Positions 18,297 to 27,794 of a stretch of 64,000 nucleotides of DNA are shown here, one piece after another. The notes under the pieces were generated by a model, which saw nothing but the letters and a program-made list of their open reading frames with translations, was not told the origin of the DNA and searched no databases. Source of the DNA: Rummeliibacillus sp963792445 (GTDB taxonomy: Bacteria; Bacillota; Bacilli; Bacillales_A; Planococcaceae); contig CAWBWO010000016.1 of NCBI GenBank assembly GCA_963792445.1, forward strand, positions 372,001-436,000, written 5' to 3'. Every line of letters begins with the position of its first letter. Position 1 is the stretch's first letter. The position numbers and the translations under genes were made by a program.

Positions 18297-18719
18297 AACA
18301 GCCCCTATTGGAACGACCGCACCAATAGGTTTGATGAATTGGACCAAATAAAAATTCAACCAATCGATCATCCAATGGAACAATTCAGATATGCTGTGAT
18401 CAACCAATTCGTTGCTTAAAATTATACTTAACGAATAAAACTTGAATTGTAAGGATTGTAAATGTAAGGTTTAAAAAATCAATGAGAATAGAATGAGTGT
18501 TATATGGGGATATAACAAAAGCGTTTTAACTGTCTTGGGGAAGACAGCGGATGAAGTCATCAAGTATGGCTTTATCTGTACATATCAGCATCGTTTTGTA
18601 GGGTGCTAGACTATAACAAAATTCATAAGATATTCCATCTATCCCTAATGAGCTCTACATTAAAAAAAGCTGCCTAGAAGTAGAGTAAACCTCACTTCTA
18701 AACAGCATCATATCCTTTT
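18297..18719. other. Non-coding gap between ssbB and ywqA
   Basis: Contains an 8-bp inverted repeat CCTATTGG/CCAATAGG just after ssbB (about 18303-18331), which may be a weak terminator without a T-run. Nothing else is recognisable until the ywqA terminator. Confidence 0.4.
18662..18707 (-). terminator. Terminator of ywqB-ywqA
   Basis: Read on the minus strand: GCTGTTTAGAAGT pairs with ACTTCTAGGCAGC and is followed by seven T. Confidence 0.85.
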
Positions 18720-21491
18720 CTAAAAGCTAAATGAAAGCAAATCCATAATTTCTTCATCATTCAATTCTGTAATCCATTGACTTGACTGAATAAGTTCTTC
18801 AGACAATGCTTGCTTTTCTGTCAGCAACGCATCAATCTTCTCTTCAATGGTGCCTGTAGTGATGAACTTATGCACATGGACGAATTGTGTTTGACCAATC
18901 CGATAGGCACGGTCCGTTGCTTGGTTTTCCACAGCTGGATTCCACCAACGATCGGCGTGCAACACATGGTTTGCCGCGGTTAAATTCAAACCAGTTCCGC
19001 CTGCTTTTAATGACAGGATGAAAATAGGGAACTCGCCCTTTTGGAAAGACTCTACAAAATAGTCGCGTTGTTGCTTTGGCATACTTCCTGTCAAAAACGG
19101 TACATCAATGTCATACAACTCAGACAAGCAGTGCTGTAATAGATGTCCCATGCCAATATATTGCGTGAAGATCAAGCATTGCTCTTGATTCGAAGCAATA
19201 TCAGAAGCAAGTGTTACAATGCGATCTAGCTTTTCAGAACGGCTTAGCATTTCTTCAGCCGCTTCAAATGGTTCCTTTAAATAGAGGGCAGGGTGATTAC
19301 AAAGCTGTTTTAATTTATTGAGCATTTTCAAAATAAGCCCTTTGCGTTCGAATCCTGATAATGTTTCAAGCTTTTGCATTGTTTCTTGGATAAAGCTTTC
19401 GTATAATACCGCTTGTTCTTCTGTAAGTGGGCAGTATTCACGTTGTTCGAGCTTATCTGGAAGATTCAACATGAGTGCTGGATCTTGCTTCGTACGGCGC
19501 AATAAGAACGGTTGGATTTTCTTACGTAAACGTAGTACTTGGCCTTCAGATTCATCACGTTCAATTGGTGCGATGAATTCCTCTTGGAAACGAGAAAAGC
19601 TACCAAGATATCCTCTATAGATAAAGTCGAAAATAGCCCATAACTCGGATAAGCGATTTTCTACTGGTGTGCCTGTTAATGCAATATGGTGTGCACCATG
19701 TAGTTTGCGAATGGCTTTGGATTGCTTGGTATGCATATTCTTAATATTTTGTGCTTCATCCAGTGTGACATTTGCCCAATTGCATGGCTCTAACATTTCA
19801 ACATCTTGAGTGATCGTACCGTATGTGGACAATACCACCTGAGGCTTTTCTTTTTCAACATAAGCGATAAAAGATTCATCTTTTAAACGATTAGAACCAT
19901 AGTGCAGATAAACCTTCAGAGAAGGAGCAAAACGTTCTAGTTCCTTTTGCCAGTTTCCAAGCACGGATGTCGGACAAATAATGAGCGTAGGAGGTGCATC
20001 ATGATCTTGGTCGTAAATATTCAATAAGTAAGAAATGAGCTGAACCGTTTTCCCAAGACCCATATCATCAGCGAGACAAGCACCAAAGTTTTGTTCACGC
20101 ATAAAGACAAGCCATTCGAAGCCCTCTTGTTGGTAAGGCCGTAATGTAGCATTGAGGCGATCTGAAGCCTGAACAGGTGGCAAGCCTTTTTTATCCACCA
20201 ATTTTTGCATATAATCACGTAATGACTTATGCATTTCGAATTGGAAGAAAGGATCATCGCGATCATCGTCTTCCTCATCATCTGGAATCATTAGCTCTTC
20301 AGGTAATTCTTGGAATAATAAATCGCGAACTGTCCAGTTTTCGTTCTCAGCTCGATCCATCAATTTTCGAATTTCTTGCATCCAGGCAGCATCTACACGA
20401 ACCCATTCTGTACCTGCACGGATAAATTCTCGATTATCATTGACCATTTGTTGGAACTCTTCCACAGAAATCTCTTGTCCGTTTAAAGAAAGCTTCCAAT
20501 CAAATGTTAAGATTTCTTGCAATCCAGCAGCAGATTTATAATTTGAAGCAGTGCTTGCGCTTGCACGAACTTTGATCCGAGAGTCTTTTAAATCCTTTAG
20601 CCAAGCTGGTAGGACAATTTCAAAGCCAAGAGCTTGTAGACGCGCAAAATCTGAACGTAAAAATTCACGTACATCTGGATCCTTCAATTGAAGTGAAAGA
20701 AAATTATTAGGATTAACATCTTGCATATAATCTTGGCTGTGCAATAATTCCACCATTTGTTGTTGCAACTCTTTTATACCAGTCGCATGCTCTGCCCATT
20801 TACTAGGCAATGCATTTTCAATTTGAAGGACACGTTTACGCATCGGAGGAGCCCAATAGTTCGTGCTTTTCTTATTCCGAATCACCGTTTCAAGGAACCA
20901 TTCCTCTTGATTTTCAGCAGGTTCACGTAGACGTAATCCAACATAAATTTCTTCATCAACGGTTTTAGATTTAATAGGCCATCCACCATTACGGAAGAAC
21001 GGAAGTAGTGAAGGAAGATCATGAATGGTTAGTCCTATTTCCACTAATTTTTGTGTTAAAGCCATTTCCAACATTTTTTGTGACAACTCATCAATTGGTA
21101 AGTCAAGTGTAAAATCTTCTTCTTCAAGTGAAATATGATGCCATAAATCTTTACTATACCAGTGTGTTGAAGCATTCGAAGCAGCTTTTAGGAAGCCGAT
21201 TGATTTTTCGTCGTTTCCTTCATACGTGATAAATGGATGTTTTTGTTCATCTGAAAATAATTCCACCATTTCTAGTGGGGTAAGGGTAATTTTATCTGTC
21301 GAATGGTTTGCTGTTAGGCCATAAAATGCTGGTTCATATTGAAAGAATAAGAAAGAAAGCCATTCACTGGCGAGCATTGGTTCACCATTTTGAGTATGCG
21401 CCTGTATAGAAAAGGACTGTCCTGATTCAGTTTCTATATCCAGTAACAGTGTCATCAAAAAGGTATCAGGCACTTTTGCATTCATTGTCAT
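18720..21491 (-). CDS. ywqA: SNF2-family helicase-like ATPase YwqA
   Basis: Large SNF2/RapA-type DNA translocase (923 aa), function not established in Bacillus. The N-terminal half is a family-specific region (residues about 1-440). The ATPase core follows: LRPYQQEGFEWL, Walker A DDMGLGKTVQ (about 474-483), DEAQ box TLDEAQNIKN (about 575), LTGTPVENRL, then C-terminal motifs SLKAGGTGLNLTAANHV and DRAYRIGQ. Its ATG overlaps the stop of ywqB (ATGA), so the SWIM protein and the ATPase are translationally coupled and probably act together. Confidence 0.92.
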   Translation of the reverse strand: MTMNAKVPDTFLMTLLLDIETESGQSFSIQAHTQNGEPMLASEWLSFLFFQYEPAFYGLTANHSTDKITLTPLEMVELFSDEQKHPFITYEGNDEKSIGFLKAASNASTHWYSKDLWHHISLEEEDFTLDLPIDELSQKMLEMALTQKLVEIGLTIHDLPSLLPFFRNGGWPIKSKTVDEEIYVGLRLREPAENQEEWFLETVIRNKKSTNYWAPPMRKRVLQIENALPSKWAEHATGIKELQQQMVELLHSQDYMQDVNPNNFLSLQLKDPDVREFLRSDFARLQALGFEIVLPAWLKDLKDSRIKVRASASTASNYKSAAGLQEILTFDWKLSLNGQEISVEEFQQMVNDNREFIRAGTEWVRVDAAWMQEIRKLMDRAENENWTVRDLLFQELPEELMIPDDEEDDDRDDPFFQFEMHKSLRDYMQKLVDKKGLPPVQASDRLNATLRPYQQEGFEWLVFMREQNFGACLADDMGLGKTVQLISYLLNIYDQDHDAPPTLIICPTSVLGNWQKELERFAPSLKVYLHYGSNRLKDESFIAYVEKEKPQVVLSTYGTITQDVEMLEPCNWANVTLDEAQNIKNMHTKQSKAIRKLHGAHHIALTGTPVENRLSELWAIFDFIYRGYLGSFSRFQEEFIAPIERDESEGQVLRLRKKIQPFLLRRTKQDPALMLNLPDKLEQREYCPLTEEQAVLYESFIQETMQKLETLSGFERKGLILKMLNKLKQLCNHPALYLKEPFEAAEEMLSRSEKLDRIVTLASDIASNQEQCLIFTQYIGMGHLLQHCLSELYDIDVPFLTGSMPKQQRDYFVESFQKGEFPIFILSLKAGGTGLNLTAANHVLHADRWWNPAVENQATDRAYRIGQTQFVHVHKFITTGTIEEKIDALLTEKQALSEELIQSSQWITELNDEEIMDLLSFSF

Positions 21492-23059
21492 AGCTTCAAG
21501 TTTCCTTTCTCCATCTCTTCTTGTAATGCACGAAGGCGTTTGTATTCGTGCCGAGTTTGGTCGACGTATTGATTCCAGAATTCATTTTTGCCGCTCTTTT
21601 TTGCTGCAGCCTTCATCTTTTTCCATACGCGTACGGCTTGTTTATAATGTTGACGTGATTTTTGATTGAGTTCATTTGTAGCTAGCACATGATACAACGG
21701 AAGAAGTGCCTCAGGCTTTTCTTCTAGCACTGTTTTTAAACCACATAGCTCAAGATAAGCGAGTGAAGAAGGAAAACGATGATGTAGCGCTGTCCATTCC
21801 TTAAAGCGACCGCGTTCAATCAAAAACAGTGAATAAGGTTGCATTCCGTACATACCAGATGAAGAAAACAAAACTTCCGCTTCTTCGTCATTAAGATTAA
21901 CTTTCGAACATAGTTTATTGAAAGCGCTAACAAAGGCTGAACGGTATCTTGTGTTTAACCATGTATTGATAAATTCATTGAGAGTTGGAAGCATTGCTCG
22001 AACAATCATCGAAAGGGCATGGTGATCTTCATTTCGATCTGCGAATTGTGCCAAGTCCATCCAGATGAGCATGTCTTCTTCTTTGATACCTGCAAGCGAT
22101 TGTTCTAGCTCTTCGTATTTTTTTAGCATCACAAAGAACATTGATTCAATGCCCATTAGATTCACGTCTTCTGCAATATGGCGGTCGTTTTTGATCGAAG
22201 TTAGTTCAGTTTCTCGACGAGATTTCTCATTAAACATGGATTCCCAGAATAAGGTATAGATATATAGCCTTTGTTCAAAATAACCAGTTTGATGTAAAAG
22301 AAAAAAGTTCACGATTTTTTGCAAAGTATCATAAAAAGGATCCGTTGCAAAAAGACGAGATTTTGAAGAGGTTACTCGAATATGCTCCTTCACTTTCTCG
22401 GATTCATGCTCTATAAAATTGCTGTAATAGGTTTTATACGATTCAGAAGTTGGCTGCAAATGTTTCCAAGTATGTGACAGTAACGCGATATGAGTAAACA
22501 ACTTATACAAACTTTGCCATTCACGTTCAAGCGGTGTCTGTTGGTTAATTTGGCGTTCCATATCTGAAAAAATACTCTCAAGCAAATATGGATTTAAAGA
22601 CGATTGATTGTATAAATTTGCTTTATAGATATTTTGCACAAGGCGCAACCAAGCTTCTGGAGTTCGCTCTTCCTTCATAAATTTCAATTGTGAAGTCTTT
22701 TTTGAACGAAAACTATCAAGAAAGGAAGATAAAGAATCAATATATTGATATAACACGAACAGCGCCGCCAACTTATGACGACACCATTTTTCTTTCGGAC
22801 AATCACAAGAAAGATTGCCATTATTTATATGAAATGTAACATTGATAGGCGTAGCATCTTGCACAACAAACGAAAGTACATTACGTTCTTCGCTATAAGC
22901 TGTAACTTTCACATAGTTGTGACGAGCCAAAAATGCAGCGCGTCGAACCAATTCTTCATCTTCAGCGTTTGAAGCATGAAGATCTAAGCCAATTTGGGCC
23001 ATTTGATTACGAATAAAGTCCTCGTAACTTTTGGCAATATCAGAAATATTCGTATTCAT
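21488..23059 (-). CDS. ywqB: SWIM zinc-finger protein YwqB
   Basis: A 523-aa protein with a SWIM zinc finger CDCPKEKWCRHKLA (CxC...CxH, about residues 86-99) followed by a long helical region. The SWIM finger is a nucleic acid or protein binding module that often accompanies SNF2 ATPases. Gene order ywqB-ywqA with a 4-bp overlap matches B. subtilis. An ATTATA (minus TATAAT) at 23093-23098 is a candidate -10. Confidence 0.85.
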   Translation of the reverse strand: MNTNISDIAKSYEDFIRNQMAQIGLDLHASNAEDEELVRRAAFLARHNYVKVTAYSEERNVLSFVVQDATPINVTFHINNGNLSCDCPKEKWCRHKLAALFVLYQYIDSLSSFLDSFRSKKTSQLKFMKEERTPEAWLRLVQNIYKANLYNQSSLNPYLLESIFSDMERQINQQTPLEREWQSLYKLFTHIALLSHTWKHLQPTSESYKTYYSNFIEHESEKVKEHIRVTSSKSRLFATDPFYDTLQKIVNFFLLHQTGYFEQRLYIYTLFWESMFNEKSRRETELTSIKNDRHIAEDVNLMGIESMFFVMLKKYEELEQSLAGIKEEDMLIWMDLAQFADRNEDHHALSMIVRAMLPTLNEFINTWLNTRYRSAFVSAFNKLCSKVNLNDEEAEVLFSSSGMYGMQPYSLFLIERGRFKEWTALHHRFPSSLAYLELCGLKTVLEEKPEALLPLYHVLATNELNQKSRQHYKQAVRVWKKMKAAAKKSGKNEFWNQYVDQTRHEYKRLRALQEEMEKGNLKL

Positions 23060-23285
23060 ACCATCCGCTCCTGCAAAAAAACTTTCCTTTCATTATAAAG
23101 CTTTTTAAGGTTATCCGTAAATGCAAAAGGAAATATTTCGCGAGGAGTAGTCCATTTACATTTTTAGAATTTGGTGAAAGATAGGGAAAAGTTCAGAAAA
23201 GACGACAAATATTTTTGTGTCACTTAAAGGTATTCCGTGATATTATATTAATAATCAGAATATTCCTTCAAAGGAGGGGCTTTGT

Positions 23286-23750
23286 ATGTTAGAAGTGAAA
23301 AGAATGGAACCATTCTACACGAAACGAGATGGAGCGCGACTAAAAATGGTGTTTGCGTACCAATACTTCTCCATTGTAAAGGATGAGGAGCTATTCCATT
23401 TCATCCCTGTAGAAGGAAAAGAGATTGTGGTTAACTTAACTTCATTGAAAATTGAAAACCTATCAGAAGTCTTCGTATTCCAAAAAGGAAGCAGGTTCAT
23501 CCGTTTACCTTTATATCAATTATTACTAGTTTCAAATATTAACGATCATCTTGAACTCATTTTAGATGAACTTGAATTGAAAAGAGGTGTACAGCTCTTA
23601 AACGCGCCATCAGAAATCGAAGTTCTTATTGAAGAGCTAGAAGATTGCAATCGCTTACGCCTAATCGACCATGCCTTAGCTACAGGCGACGAAGAACTAT
23701 TCCATAAACTAGCAAAAGACTTAAAAAATACGGAGGACAAAAAGAGTTGA
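23286..23750 (+). CDS. IDEAL-domain protein
   Basis: A 154-aa cytoplasmic protein. The C-terminal segment RLIDHALATGDEELFHKLAKDL (about residues 123-145) fits the IDEAL domain, a short motif of Firmicute regulatory proteins. The N-terminal 100 residues are an unassigned beta-rich region. CAAAGGAGGGGC precedes the ATG. A possible extended -10 (TGATATTAT at 23238-23246) lies just upstream. Function is not known. Confidence 0.65.
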   Translation: MLEVKRMEPFYTKRDGARLKMVFAYQYFSIVKDEELFHFIPVEGKEIVVNLTSLKIENLSEVFVFQKGSRFIRLPLYQLLLVSNINDHLELILDELELKRGVQLLNAPSEIEVLIEELEDCNRLRLIDHALATGDEELFHKLAKDLKNTEDKKS

Positions 23751-23769
23751 ATAAGCAATTTCGATAAAT

Positions 23770-23805
23770 GCACCTACTCATCGTTAATGTGACTAGGTGC
23801 TTTTT
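23770..23805 (+). terminator. Terminator after the IDEAL-domain gene
   Basis: GCACCTACTC pairs with GACTAGGTGC (one mismatch) and is followed by TTTTT. Confidence 0.75.
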
Positions 23806-24114
23806 GATTTCTCTTAACATTAGCACTTCAATACAAAACGAAACCCCAAAAATGAAATGAATCGGAAAATGGATAAAGAATAATCACACAATAAAAATAA
23901 TATGCTCAAAATACGGAAATGTACCCTTAATTAATGAAAATTTAATCTGAAATGTAGAATTAATTTGAAGGATTATGAAAAGCCGCAAAAAGATAAGGTG
24001 CAGAAGAATGAAACACCAAATGTCAGAGTTGTCACTGGAGTACCCTTGTGCATTGCGGGAAATCGATTAGAGCATCAGTCTTCAAGCATGTGTCCAAGGA
24101 AAAAGGTCACTACC

Positions 24115-24240
24115 TCATATTTTCCAAAAAATCGTAAACAATCCGACCAGCAACACCAGCAGGCAGCCTCCATAAATCCAAATCACCGCATCAAAAAAAT
24201 CCAACCCCAATCGAGTCCAAAACTTTCGTATCGTAATCAT
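24115..24240 (-). CDS. Possible 41-aa membrane peptide
   Basis: Short minus-strand ORF starting MITIRKFWTRLGLDFFDAV, with one strong hydrophobic helix after a basic start and ending FTIFWKI. It has the positive-inside layout of a small membrane protein. However, the GGTGGGAGG purine block abuts the ATG with no spacing, which weakens the case. No family recognised. Confidence 0.3.
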   Translation of the reverse strand: MITIRKFWTRLGLDFFDAVIWIYGGCLLVLLVGLFTIFWKI

Positions 24241-24390
24241 CCTCCCACCATCCTATTGATAGCATTAACCATACATATGCAGAGTTAAACGTTTTTGATT
24301 ACAAAAAGGGGAATCGATTGTAGAGAGGGAGAGTAGCACTTGCCAAGTGCTGATTATGACTTAAAATATTGAGTGTGAGAATACAATTTA

Positions 24391-24511
24391 GAAAATAGCG
24401 AATAGCAGGGTCAAAAGAGCGAGTAGCCGAGCCGAATGAGCGAATAGACCAGCCGAAAAGCGAGGTGACAAGCCGAAAGAGCGAATAGACCAACCAAAAG
24501 AGCAAATAGCC
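24391..24511 (+). repeat. 21-bp phased repeat array, GCGAATAG core
   Basis: Six cores start at 24398, 24419, 24440, 24460, 24481 and 24502 (spacing 21, 21, 20, 21, 21), after the usual CAATTTAGAAAATAGCGAAT lead-in. The rest of 23806-24624 has no convincing plus-strand gene. Confidence 0.85.
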
Positions 24512-24630
24512 AGTCCATAAGCCCATCCCACCCAGCAAATCGCCATCTCTCAGGCAAATTCATTAATCGTAAGCCTACCCCAGGCATCTTCTCCTTTACC
24601 GCATACACTAGATAAAAGGGGTGGATGAGA

Positions 24631-25386
24631 ATGAGCGAAAGCGAAGATTGGTTGAGGGACATCTTGCCACCGTCAGCAACAATTCTGGAATTGCGAAATG
24701 CCAATAGACCGGCAATTTTATTGGCCGATATAGATGGGGATCGAGTAAAGGAATTGATAGTTGCTTATCAATATCGAGGAGAAAATTTCCTTCTTCTATT
24801 TAAAAAATACTACAATCATTGGTATCCAATTGTAGAAATCAAAGGGAAGGGATACGCGATAACAGATCTAATGGTTGTTCCACTTACCAATCGTGGAGTC
24901 AATACGTTAGTTGTTGGATGGCAGATAGGGGATATGCGATCACAGTTGTTTTTACTGCAATGGTATCCTCATGGGTTTACGAATCTACTTACAAATTGTA
25001 TAGAATATAGTAAGTTATATGCGGAAGATATGATTGGCAGATACGGGAAGGACGGTCAATTTGAATTGGCTGTTTGGATTCATGATATAGGGGAAGCTTT
25101 TATAATTGATGTGTATCGCTATCATAATGTGAGAGGCTTGATGAAAGCAAATGATTTTTATCCAAGTTATTTCAAGCGAATTGCGATGAATTACAAGCAA
25201 TTATTACAGACAGACGACTTTCCTTACTATTGGTACTATTTAGCCGAGGCACAGTTTAAGGTAAAAGAGTGGGATGAGGCATTGATTTCGATTGACAAGG
25301 CACTAACGTTTTCAGACCCCTATCCGTCGAAAGAAAAAATGATGGAATTGCGGAAAGAAATCCTAAGTAAGCAAAATAATATGTAA
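24631..25386 (+). CDS. Integrin-like repeat plus TPR-like protein
   Basis: A protein of about 251 aa of unknown role. ATG 24631 (MSESEDWLRDIL) is preferred, since AAAAGGGGTGG is better spaced for it than for ATG 24625. The segment ILLADIDGDRVKELIVAYQY is a calcium-loop FG-GAP/VCBS-like repeat. The C-terminal part YYWYYLAEAQFKVKEWDEAL then SIDKALTF looks like a TPR unit. No signal peptide is visible. It precedes the thiamine operon but is separated from it by the riboswitch promoter. Confidence 0.6.
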   Translation: MSESEDWLRDILPPSATILELRNANRPAILLADIDGDRVKELIVAYQYRGENFLLLFKKYYNHWYPIVEIKGKGYAITDLMVVPLTNRGVNTLVVGWQIGDMRSQLFLLQWYPHGFTNLLTNCIEYSKLYAEDMIGRYGKDGQFELAVWIHDIGEAFIIDVYRYHNVRGLMKANDFYPSYFKRIAMNYKQLLQTDDFPYYWYYLAEAQFKVKEWDEALISIDKALTFSDPYPSKEKMMELRKEILSKQNNM

Positions 25387-25446
25387 AACGTTAGCCAACA
25401 TGAAAAAGCCCTCTTAATATTTCCTTCTTCCCATTTTTCACCTATT

Positions 25447-25455
25447 TGATATAAT
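25447..25455 (+). promoter_or_regulatory. Extended -10 promoter of the thi operon
   Basis: TGATATAAT is a TGn extended -10 ending about 38 bp before the riboswitch; no good -35 hexamer is seen, which extended -10 promoters tolerate. Confidence 0.6.
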
Positions 25456-25492
25456 GGATGTAAGAGTTAAAGTAGTATGAAGAATGTGGGGG

Positions 25493-25576
25493 AGCTGGTG
25501 ATGCCAGCTGAGAATGTATCCAATAGGTACTGACCCTTAGAACCTGATCTGGCTAACACCAGCGGAGGGAACATCA
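25493..25576 (+). ncRNA. TPP riboswitch (THI element)
   Basis: All conserved THI-box segments occur in order: GGGGGAGC, GCTGAGA, TGACCCTT, GAACCTGATCTGGCTAA, and ACCAGCGGAGGGAAC, with flanking AATGT/ACAT able to close P1. Binding of thiamine pyrophosphate should switch off the downstream transporter genes through the terminator at 25626. Confidence 0.97.
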
Positions 25577-25625
25577 ACTAAAAAACATAGTAAGTTAAAT
25601 GACTATCTTTTAGAATGAATGTTAA

Positions 25626-25652
25626 CGTCCGGAATGGTTCCGGGCGTTTTTC
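25626..25652 (+). terminator. Riboswitch expression-platform terminator
   Basis: CGTCCGGAA pairs with TTCCGGGCG (one G-U) around a 3-nt loop, followed by TTTTTC. It sits between the TPP aptamer and thiY, as expected of a transcription-attenuating switch. Confidence 0.9.
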
Positions 25653-25737
25653 TTTTTTCTTTATAAAAATACTGAACTCAAAGATTGGTTCCATGATATT
25701 TCATAGAACTTGACAAAAAAAGATGGGGGCAAGAAGG

Positions 25738-26742
25738 ATGAAGAAGTTATACGCATTTTTATTAGTTGCCATACTTGTACTAGCAGGCTGTTCGTCAAAA
25801 AGTTCAGATAGTACAAAAGATAAAGTAGCAGATTCTAAGAAAGAACTGAAAAAAATTACAGTGGTTTTGGACTGGACACCCAATACCAACCACACTGGAT
25901 TATATGTAGCAAAAGAAAAAGGGTATTTTAAAGATCAAGGGTTAGACGTAGATATTATCCAACCTGGGGATACAGGAGCAGATCAACTGATTGCGACTGG
26001 CAAGGCTGATTTCGGTGTCAGCTACCAAGAAGGGATCACACAAGCACGTGTACAAGGGGTTCCGCTCGTATCAATCGCGGCCGTCATCCAACACAATACA
26101 TCTGGCTTCGCATCTCCCGTTGCCAAAAATATTAAATCACCAAAAGACTTTGAAGGTAAAACATATGGTGGATGGGGTTCTCCTGTTGAAAAAGCCGTGA
26201 TCGATTCATTGATGAAAACGGAAAATGCAGATGTCAAAAAAGTGGATATTATCAATGCAGGCGATGCAGATTTCTTTACAATGGTGAAAAAAGATGTAGA
26301 CTTTGCTTGGATATACTATGGATGGACAGGCATTGAAGCAGAACTTCGTGGTGAAAAATTAAACATGATTTATTTAACAGATTACAGTAAAAAATTGGAT
26401 TACTACACACCAGTTTTAGCAACAAATGAAAAAATGATTCAAAACAACCCTGATACAGTCAAAGCATTTGTGAAAGCAGCTTCACAAGGGTACGAATATG
26501 CAATTAAAAACCCAGATCAAGCAGCAGATATTCTAGTGAAAGCAGCACCAGATTTAGATCCTAAACTTGTGAAGAAAAGTCAAGAATGGCTTGCTGACAA
26601 ATATCAAGACGATGCGAAACAATGGGGCGAGCAAAAACTTGAAGTATGGGAAAACTATTCAAATTGGATGAGTGACCGTGGTTTATTAGAAGGTAAATTC
26701 GATGCGAAAAAAGCATTCACCAATGAATTTTTACCACAATAA
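25738..26742 (+). CDS. thiY: Thiamine-precursor (HMP-type) ABC transporter substrate-binding lipoprotein
   Basis: Extracytoplasmic solute receptor (334 aa) of the NMT1/THI5-like family, expected to bind a thiamine pyrimidine precursor such as N-formyl-aminomethyl-HMP. The start at ATG 25738 gives MKKLYAFLLVAILVLAGCSS, a lipoprotein signal with Cys18. Family motifs include VVLDWTPNTNHTGLYVAKEKGYF and GKADFGVSYQEG. First gene behind the TPP riboswitch. The precise ligand is inferred from family and regulation. Confidence 0.9.
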   Translation: MKKLYAFLLVAILVLAGCSSKSSDSTKDKVADSKKELKKITVVLDWTPNTNHTGLYVAKEKGYFKDQGLDVDIIQPGDTGADQLIATGKADFGVSYQEGITQARVQGVPLVSIAAVIQHNTSGFASPVAKNIKSPKDFEGKTYGGWGSPVEKAVIDSLMKTENADVKKVDIINAGDADFFTMVKKDVDFAWIYYGWTGIEAELRGEKLNMIYLTDYSKKLDYYTPVLATNEKMIQNNPDTVKAFVKAASQGYEYAIKNPDQAADILVKAAPDLDPKLVKKSQEWLADKYQDDAKQWGEQKLEVWENYSNWMSDRGLLEGKFDAKKAFTNEFLPQ

Positions 26743-26756
26743 TGGAGGAATTTAAA

Positions 26757-27047
26757 ATGGCAAATTCTTTAATCAGTGTTCAAATCATTCCAAAAACAGA
26801 AAAGTATGAAGATGTAATCCCATTCGTTGATGCAGCAATCAAAATCATCGACGAATCTGGTGTGAAATATGAAGTGCACCCTCTTGAAACAACAATGGAA
26901 GGTGAAATGACTGAAATAATGAGCATCATCACGAAGATGAATGAAAAAATGATTGAATTAGGATGCGTCAACGTTATTACACAAGTAAAAATCCTGTACC
27001 AACCATCTGGCATAACAATGGATACTCTTACGGAGAAATACCGCTAA
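26757..27047 (+). CDS. Thiamine-binding protein (MTH1187/YkoF-like family)
   Basis: A 96-aa ferredoxin-like protein of the MTH1187 family, thought to bind thiamine or a related pyrimidine in the cytoplasm. The start is ATG 26757 (MANSLISVQIIP) after ATGGAGGAATTT. The conserved block YEVHPLETTMEGE is present. The stop codon overlaps the start of the permease gene (TAATG), so it is a full member of the operon. Confidence 0.85.
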   Translation: MANSLISVQIIPKTEKYEDVIPFVDAAIKIIDESGVKYEVHPLETTMEGEMTEIMSIITKMNEKMIELGCVNVITQVKILYQPSGITMDTLTEKYR

Positions 27048-27793
27048 TGAAATGGCTACGGAACAATGGAGGGGCAATTTTTCTGCTCCTCTTTCTTTTA
27101 GCTTTATGGGAACTAATTGTACGAATAACGGAAACACCTGCATGGCTATTGCCACCACCATCTAAGATTTTTGCAGAAGGTTTCAAAGTGCTTCCAAGTT
27201 TTTCAGTAGATATTCTCGCAACGACCAAATTATCTATACTCGGCCTTGTCATTGGGAGTGCTGTTGGCTTCGCAATTGCTGTTATTCTACATATTTTACC
27301 AATTGTACAAAAAATGACGTACCCTTTGCTCATATTATCGCAAAACATCCCAATAATTGTACTCGCGCCTTTACTCATTATTTGGTTTGGCTTTGGGATG
27401 ATGCCAAAACTCATTGTCATCGGGCTTGTTTGCTTCTTCCCAATTGTTGTCGCAGCACTTGACGGCTTCAAAAACACGGCACCTGAGCTCAAATATTATA
27501 TGCAAATGGCGGGCGCATCCAAAACGCAAATGTTTTGGAAACTAGAATTGCCCTATGCGTTGCCATCTTTGTTTTCAGGGTTGAAAATTTCAGCGACTTA
27601 CAGTGTCATGGGAGCAGTCATTGCAGAATGGCTAGGGGCAAAACAAGGAATCGGCGTGTATATGACGTTATCGCAAGCATCGTTTCGAACAGATCGCGTA
27701 TTTGTCGCCATCTTCACCATCATGCTTTTGAGCGTGCTCTTATTTGGCCTCATTCGCATTTTTGAAAAGATGTTCATAAAAGGCAGGGAATAA
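27047..27793 (+). CDS. thiX: Thiamine-precursor ABC transporter permease
   Basis: Integral membrane permease of 248 aa with about six helices. The start is ATG 27047 (MKWLRNNGGAIF), one base into the previous stop codon. The BPD-type EAA loop is visible as MQMAGASKTQMFWKLELPYALPS. It pairs with the lipoprotein and ATPase of the operon, as in thiXYZ/ykoEDC-like systems. Confidence 0.9.
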   Translation: MKWLRNNGGAIFLLLFLLALWELIVRITETPAWLLPPPSKIFAEGFKVLPSFSVDILATTKLSILGLVIGSAVGFAIAVILHILPIVQKMTYPLLILSQNIPIIVLAPLLIIWFGFGMMPKLIVIGLVCFFPIVVAALDGFKNTAPELKYYMQMAGASKTQMFWKLELPYALPSLFSGLKISATYSVMGAVIAEWLGAKQGIGVYMTLSQASFRTDRVFVAIFTIMLLSVLLFGLIRIFEKMFIKGRE

Positions 27794-27794
27794 A

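Noticed and set aside
18493..18609. 38-codon ORF after ssbB (MSVIWGYNKS...)
   Set aside because: No proper ribosome site and no supporting context.
23965..24288. 107-aa plus-strand ORF
   Set aside because: No ribosome site and low-complexity composition; a more plausible short membrane peptide lies on the other strand.
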